From: Methanobacteriota archaeon
GTDB taxonomy: Archaea > Thermoplasmatota > DTKX01 > GCA-020343715
Assembly (NCBI GenBank): GCA_030594725.1
Contig: JAUVEQ010000079.1
Location: forward strand, 1-9,395
Length of the DNA stretch: 9,395 nt
Reading direction: 5' to 3'
Positions 6,140 to 9,395 of this stretch are shown piece by piece. The notes under the pieces are model-generated. The model was given only the letters and a program-made list of their open reading frames with translations, made no database searches and was not told the origin of the DNA. The translations under genes were made by a program, and so were the position numbers. The stretch's first letter is position 1, and every line of letters begins with the position of its first letter.

Positions 6140-6162
6140 TGGACGATAGATGGACGATAGAT
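6140..6162. repeat. 11-base tandem duplication upstream of the CLC gene
   Basis: TGGACGATAGA occurs twice head to tail in the spacer between the single-pass membrane protein gene and the CLC gene, about 50 bases upstream of the CLC TATA box. A period of 11 bases places the copies on nearly the same helix face, so tandem regulator binding is possible; a recent slippage duplication is equally possible. Confidence 0.6.
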
Positions 6163-6203
6163 AGGTACCTGGCCCCAGCCGTACCGCCGTAGATCACCGT
6201 AAC

Positions 6204-6216
6204 CAAAGCCTTATAC
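6204..6216 (+). promoter_or_regulatory. BRE/TATA-like promoter for the CLC gene
   Basis: CAAAGCC precedes TTATAC at 6211-6216. Initiation would fall near 6240. This places TTG 6222 upstream of the transcript and supports a downstream start for the CLC protein. Confidence 0.45.
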
Positions 6217-6272
6217 GCACATTGACGAATCTCTCGGACCTTCTGGTCGCCTTGACGACCGAAGGTGACGAC

Positions 6273-8300
6273 GTGCGATTGCGGTTCGGACCCACTGGAA
6301 TGGACATCCACTCCACGAAGAGGCAGCAGGATTACCTCAAGCTCAGCACTCTCGCCGTCTTCATAGGAACCGTGACGGCCTTCATCGCCGTCCTGTTCCG
6401 CTACCTCATTTTCTTCATCTGGGAACACCTCTTCCTGGCTGGAGGTGAGGCCCTGTCCTTCCTGGGACCCGCCCGCTACGCCCTCATCCCCGCCATTGGC
6501 GGCCTTATGGTCGGCCCCATCATCTACTACTGGGCCAGGGAGGCCAAGGGCCACGGCGTGCCAGAGGTGATGGATTCCGTCATCCGCTTCGGAGGCCGGA
6601 TACGCCTCCGCGTCGTCGCGGTCAAGGGCATCGCATCCGCCATCACCATCGGTTCCGGAGGCTCCTCGGGTCGCGAGGGGCCCATCATTCACATGGGCTC
6701 GGCTGTTGGCTCCAACATAGCGCAAGTGCTCAAGTTGACCCCGGCCCAGACAAAGATCCTACTGGGTTGTGGCGCAGCGGCCGGCATAGCCGCCACCTTC
6801 AACACCCCCATCGCCGGGGTGCTCTTCGCCATCGAGCTCATCCTGATGGAGTTCAAGACCCGCAGCTTCATCCCCATCGTCATCGCATCGGTCATGGCCA
6901 CCCTGATCGCCCCCATTGTCGACGCGACCATCGTCTTCACCCAGTCGGGCGTGTGGCCCGCGAACCCCTGGGCCGCCTACCCTGCCTTCGACGTCCCCAC
7001 CTTCACCCTGGTGAGCCCCTGGGAACTGGTCGCGTACCTGGGCCTGGGCATCATATGCGGTCTGCTGGCCCTGCTGTACATCAAGTTCCTGTACCGCACC
7101 GAGGACTTCTTCGACGCCTTGAAGGCAAAGCCCTGGATCAAGCCCGCCATCGGCGGCCTGCTCCTGGGCGGCGTGGGCATCCTGTTCCCCCTGGTGCACG
7201 GGGTGGGGTACGAGAGCATCGAGGAGGTGCTCAACGGCCGGCTGGACACGGTGGCCAACCCGTGGCTCATCGGACTGATGGCCGCGATGGCCCTGGTCAA
7301 GATCCTGGGCGTGAGCCTCACCCTGGGCTCCGGGGGTTCGGGCGGTATCTTCGCCCCCGCCCTGTTCATAGGTGCCATGGCCGGAGGGGCCTTCGGGGCC
7401 ACCCTCAACCACTTCTTCCCCGACTCCACCGCGATGTACGGCGCCTACGGCCTGGTGGCCATGGCGGCCCTGGTCGCGGCCACCACCAGGGGCACCCTGA
7501 CCGCCATCCTCATCATATTCGAGATGACACGGGTGTACGAGATCATCCTGCCCCTGCTGTTCGCCTGCGTCATCGCCGACATGGTGGCGACCCTGGGTTC
7601 CCCCGAGACCATCTACACCCGCAAGCTGCTACGCCGCGGCGTCAAGATCGTCCACGACCTGGAGCCCAACGTGATGCAGCTCTTCAGCGTCAAGGACGTC
7701 ATGGTCCAGCGGGAGGACGTGGTGACCATCGGTCCCGAGGACCAGCTCCACAAGGTCGTGGCGATAATCCGTCGCACGGGGCACAACGGCTTCCCGGTCC
7801 TGGACGACGACAACAAGCTGGTGGGGGTCGTCACCCACGAGGACACACGCAACGCCCACAACAGGGGCGAGCTGTTCCTGAGGGCAAAGGAGTTCATGAC
7901 AGCGGACATGATCACGGTCACCCCCTACCAGACGGGCGAGGAGGCGTTGAGGGCCATGGGTGACCGGAGGGTCTCCCACCTGCCCGTCGTGGACCCCTAC
8001 GACAAGACCAAGCTGCTCGGCTGGCTGTCCAAGGGCGATGTGGTGTTCGCGTACGAGGACTACCATCGCCGCATGGACGCCCCCTTCTGCGACGACGATG
8101 GCCTGGCGGTGGTGTGCGAGGACGACGAGCTCACCACCGAGGAGGTGCTGGAACCCCCGTCCCTGGCCAAGCGCATCTTCGGACGGAAGGCCAAGAAGGC
8201 CAAGAAGACCGAGAAGGCGAAGGACACTGGGGGAGAGGGAGACGATGACGAGGCCTTCGAGGTGGAGATCTACGAGTCCGAGACCCCGAAGTTGCGTTGA
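6273..8300 (+). CDS. CLC-family chloride channel/transporter with two C-terminal CBS domains
   Basis: This polytopic membrane protein moves Cl- or related anions. From GTG 6273 it has 675 residues: a CLC core of about 460, then two CBS domains (about 470-530 and 540-600, opening with KDVMVQREDVVTI and FMTADMITVTP), which in other CLCs bind nucleotides and adjust gating. A charged tail follows, with a Lys/Ala-rich stretch and then an acidic one. Anion-site motifs are GHGVP (93-97, usually GSGIP), GREGP (133-137, gating Glu135), GGIFAP (357-362) and Tyr448 in IYTRKLL. At the place of the proton glutamate the sequence reads AIEL, giving Leu189. Start choice: GTG 6273 follows GGTGA by four bases and lies downstream of the predicted transcription start near 6240. 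The frame also offers TTG 6222 (before the transcript start, disfavoured), TTG 6252 and ATG 6300. The stop is 5 bases from that of the facing TrkH gene. Confidence 0.93.
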   Translation: MRLRFGPTGMDIHSTKRQQDYLKLSTLAVFIGTVTAFIAVLFRYLIFFIWEHLFLAGGEALSFLGPARYALIPAIGGLMVGPIIYYWAREAKGHGVPEVMDSVIRFGGRIRLRVVAVKGIASAITIGSGGSSGREGPIIHMGSAVGSNIAQVLKLTPAQTKILLGCGAAAGIAATFNTPIAGVLFAIELILMEFKTRSFIPIVIASVMATLIAPIVDATIVFTQSGVWPANPWAAYPAFDVPTFTLVSPWELVAYLGLGIICGLLALLYIKFLYRTEDFFDALKAKPWIKPAIGGLLLGGVGILFPLVHGVGYESIEEVLNGRLDTVANPWLIGLMAAMALVKILGVSLTLGSGGSGGIFAPALFIGAMAGGAFGATLNHFFPDSTAMYGAYGLVAMAALVAATTRGTLTAILIIFEMTRVYEIILPLLFACVIADMVATLGSPETIYTRKLLRRGVKIVHDLEPNVMQLFSVKDVMVQREDVVTIGPEDQLHKVVAIIRRTGHNGFPVLDDDNKLVGVVTHEDTRNAHNRGELFLRAKEFMTADMITVTPYQTGEEALRAMGDRRVSHLPVVDPYDKTKLLGWLSKGDVVFAYEDYHRRMDAPFCDDDGLAVVCEDDELTTEEVLEPPSLAKRIFGRKAKKAKKTEKAKDTGGEGDDDEAFEVEIYESETPKLR

Positions 8301-8305
8301 GACCG

Positions 8306-9395
8306 TTATTCCCTGATGGCCCGTGGCGAGAAGAGGAGCAGGCAACCCAATATCTCCAATCTGCCCACCCACATCAGCAGGGCCAGCACTATCTTTGAGA
8401 GGGCCGGAAGATCGGCGAAGTTGTCGGTCGGGCCCACCTCCCCCAGCCCGGGTCCCACGTTGCTTATCGCGGTGACGGACGCAGAGCCCGCTGTGACCAG
8501 GTCCACCCCCTGCATGGCCAGGATCAGCATGCCGCCTGCCGTGAGGCCCAGGTAGAGCATGACGTAGGCCGCAGTGCTCGCCACCTGCCCGTCGTCGATG
8601 GTCACCCTTCCCAGCTTCACGTGGAACACCCCGCGGCGGTGGGTCGCCCTGTAGAACAGGAGCCGGATGCTCTTGAGGATGATGAGCATCCGCAGCATCT
8701 TGATGGCGCCGCCGGTGGAGCCCAGGGTGCCTCCGAAGAACATCAGGAAGAGGAGTATGAGCTGGCTGGATAGGGGCCACAGGCCGTAGTCCGCCGTGGC
8801 ATAGCCTGTCGTCGTTGTGATGGATATGACCTGGAAGGAGGCGAAGCGGGCGCTGTCCCCCAGGGAGTAGATGCCACGCACCACCAGGTCCCCGGTGATG
8901 AACAGGATGCCGAAGGCGATGATCAGTATCGCGAAGCGGAACTCCGGGTCACTGAGGTACATCCGCCACTTGCCACGGAGCGCGTGGTAGTGGAGGACGA
9001 AGGAGGTGCCGCTGAGCAGCGTGAAGGTCATGATGGTGAGCTCGATGGCGGGGTTGTGCCAGTACGCGATGGAGGCATCGTGGGTCGAGAAACCACCCGT
9101 TGGCAGGGTGGTGAAGGCGTGGTTGATGGCGTCGAAGGCGCCCATCCCCAGGAACAGCAGGATGAGGGCCTCCATCGCGGTGAAGAGCACGTAGATGCCC
9201 CACAGCAACCGGGCCGTCTGGGCCATCCGTGGCGCCATCCGGGTCACCCGGTCCCCTGGGACCTCGGCCTGCATGAGGAGGGGGTTGGCCCGTCCCCCGA
9301 AGAACCGGGACAGGATGGCCACCGACAGCACGATGACGCCCATGCCCCCAAGCCACTCGGTGAGGGAGCGCCAGAGGAGGATGCTCTTGGGCATG
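8306..9395 (-). CDS. trkH: TrkH-type potassium uptake membrane subunit (5' end outside window)
   Basis: The frame runs from TAA at 8306 to the window edge. The Met encoded at 9394 is almost certainly internal, because full TrkH proteins have about 480-510 residues and the visible 362 start at the conserved segment PKSILLWRSLTEWLGGMG. Three of the four K+ filter loops are visible: PTGGFSTHDAS, ITTTTGYATADYG and ISNVGPGLGEVGP; the first loop is upstream of the window. GSTGGAIKMLR is the hallmark of the TrkH/KtrB family. The protein forms the K+ conducting path in the membrane and normally works with a cytoplasmic TrkA/KtrA-type nucleotide-binding partner, which is not in this window and may lie beyond 9395. 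The gene converges on the CLC gene, so the two transcripts probably overlap at their 3' ends. K+ and anion pathways side by side suggest a shared role in ionic or osmotic balance. Confidence 0.95.
   Translation of the reverse strand, partial: MPKSILLWRSLTEWLGGMGVIVLSVAILSRFFGGRANPLLMQAEVPGDRVTRMAPRMAQTARLLWGIYVLFTAMEALILLFLGMGAFDAINHAFTTLPTGGFSTHDASIAYWHNPAIELTIMTFTLLSGTSFVLHYHALRGKWRMYLSDPEFRFAILIIAFGILFITGDLVVRGIYSLGDSARFASFQVISITTTTGYATADYGLWPLSSQLILLFLMFFGGTLGSTGGAIKMLRMLIILKSIRLLFYRATHRRGVFHVKLGRVTIDDGQVASTAAYVMLYLGLTAGGMLILAMQGVDLVTAGSASVTAISNVGPGLGEVGPTDNFADLPALSKIVLALLMWVGRLEILGCLLLFSPRAIRE

Noticed and set aside
6222..6272. Longer N-terminus of the CLC protein from TTG 6222
   Set aside because: TTG 6222 lies only about 8 bases after the TATA-like box, upstream of the expected transcript start. 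GTG 6273 has a GGTGA motif at proper spacing. The box is weak, so this is a preference rather than proof.
7629..8780. Long minus-strand open frame over the CLC and TrkH ends
   Set aside because: It is antisense to the CBS part of the CLC gene and out of frame with TrkH; both real genes have clear family motifs in their own frames.

Overview
The window looks like a piece of archaeal chromosome, GC-rich and probably euryarchaeal (Thermoplasmatota-like is my best guess, low certainty). Almost every gene has a TATA-like box centred about 27-32 bases upstream of its start codon, which is the spacing expected for leaderless or near-leaderless archaeal transcripts. The protein types also fit: a secreted beta-helix/Ig-like surface protein, extended SDR sugar-nucleotide enzymes, a Pro/Tyr-rich small membrane protein, and CLC and Trk-type ion transport. 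No mobile element, tRNA, rRNA or CRISPR array was found. Taxonomy is inferred from style, not from a marker gene.

Layout. (1) 1-2095, minus: a large exported protein cut by the window edge, with a signal peptide, a right-handed parallel beta-helix and tandem Ig-like domains. Its frame is open for 698 codons. (2) 2199-3170, plus: an NAD(P)-dependent sugar-nucleotide epimerase/dehydratase, divergent from the first gene. (3) 3178-4170, minus: a second extended SDR, UDP-glucuronate/UDP-glucose 4-epimerase-like, converging on the first epimerase with 7 bases between stops. (4) 4171-4654: 484 bases without a convincing gene. It is rich in hairpins, has an 11-base G run, and carries a strong isolated TATA element, so it may encode one or two small RNAs. 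(5) 4655-5134, minus: a small three-helix membrane protein with an acidic and Pro/Tyr/Gln-rich N-terminal tail. (6) 5335-6117, plus, divergent from it: a single-pass membrane protein with a signal peptide, a Gly/Asp/Ser linker and a helical, TPR-like cytoplasmic end. (7) 6273-8300, plus: a CLC anion channel/transporter with two CBS domains. (8) 8306-9395, minus: the C-terminal part of a TrkH-type K+ uptake subunit, whose stop lies 5 bases from the CLC stop.

Working together. The first third fits cell-surface assembly: the two sugar-nucleotide enzymes could supply activated sugars for N-glycosylation or surface polysaccharide, and the neighbouring exported protein carries eleven N-X-S/T sequons. 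The last third pairs an anion pathway with a K+ pathway, which suggests ionic or osmotic balance. The most unusual items are the structured gene-free block at 4171-4654 and the selectivity and proton-pathway residues of the CLC protein (GHGVP in place of GSGIP, and Leu at the proton-glutamate position). I found no clear, wholly new multi-gene system.
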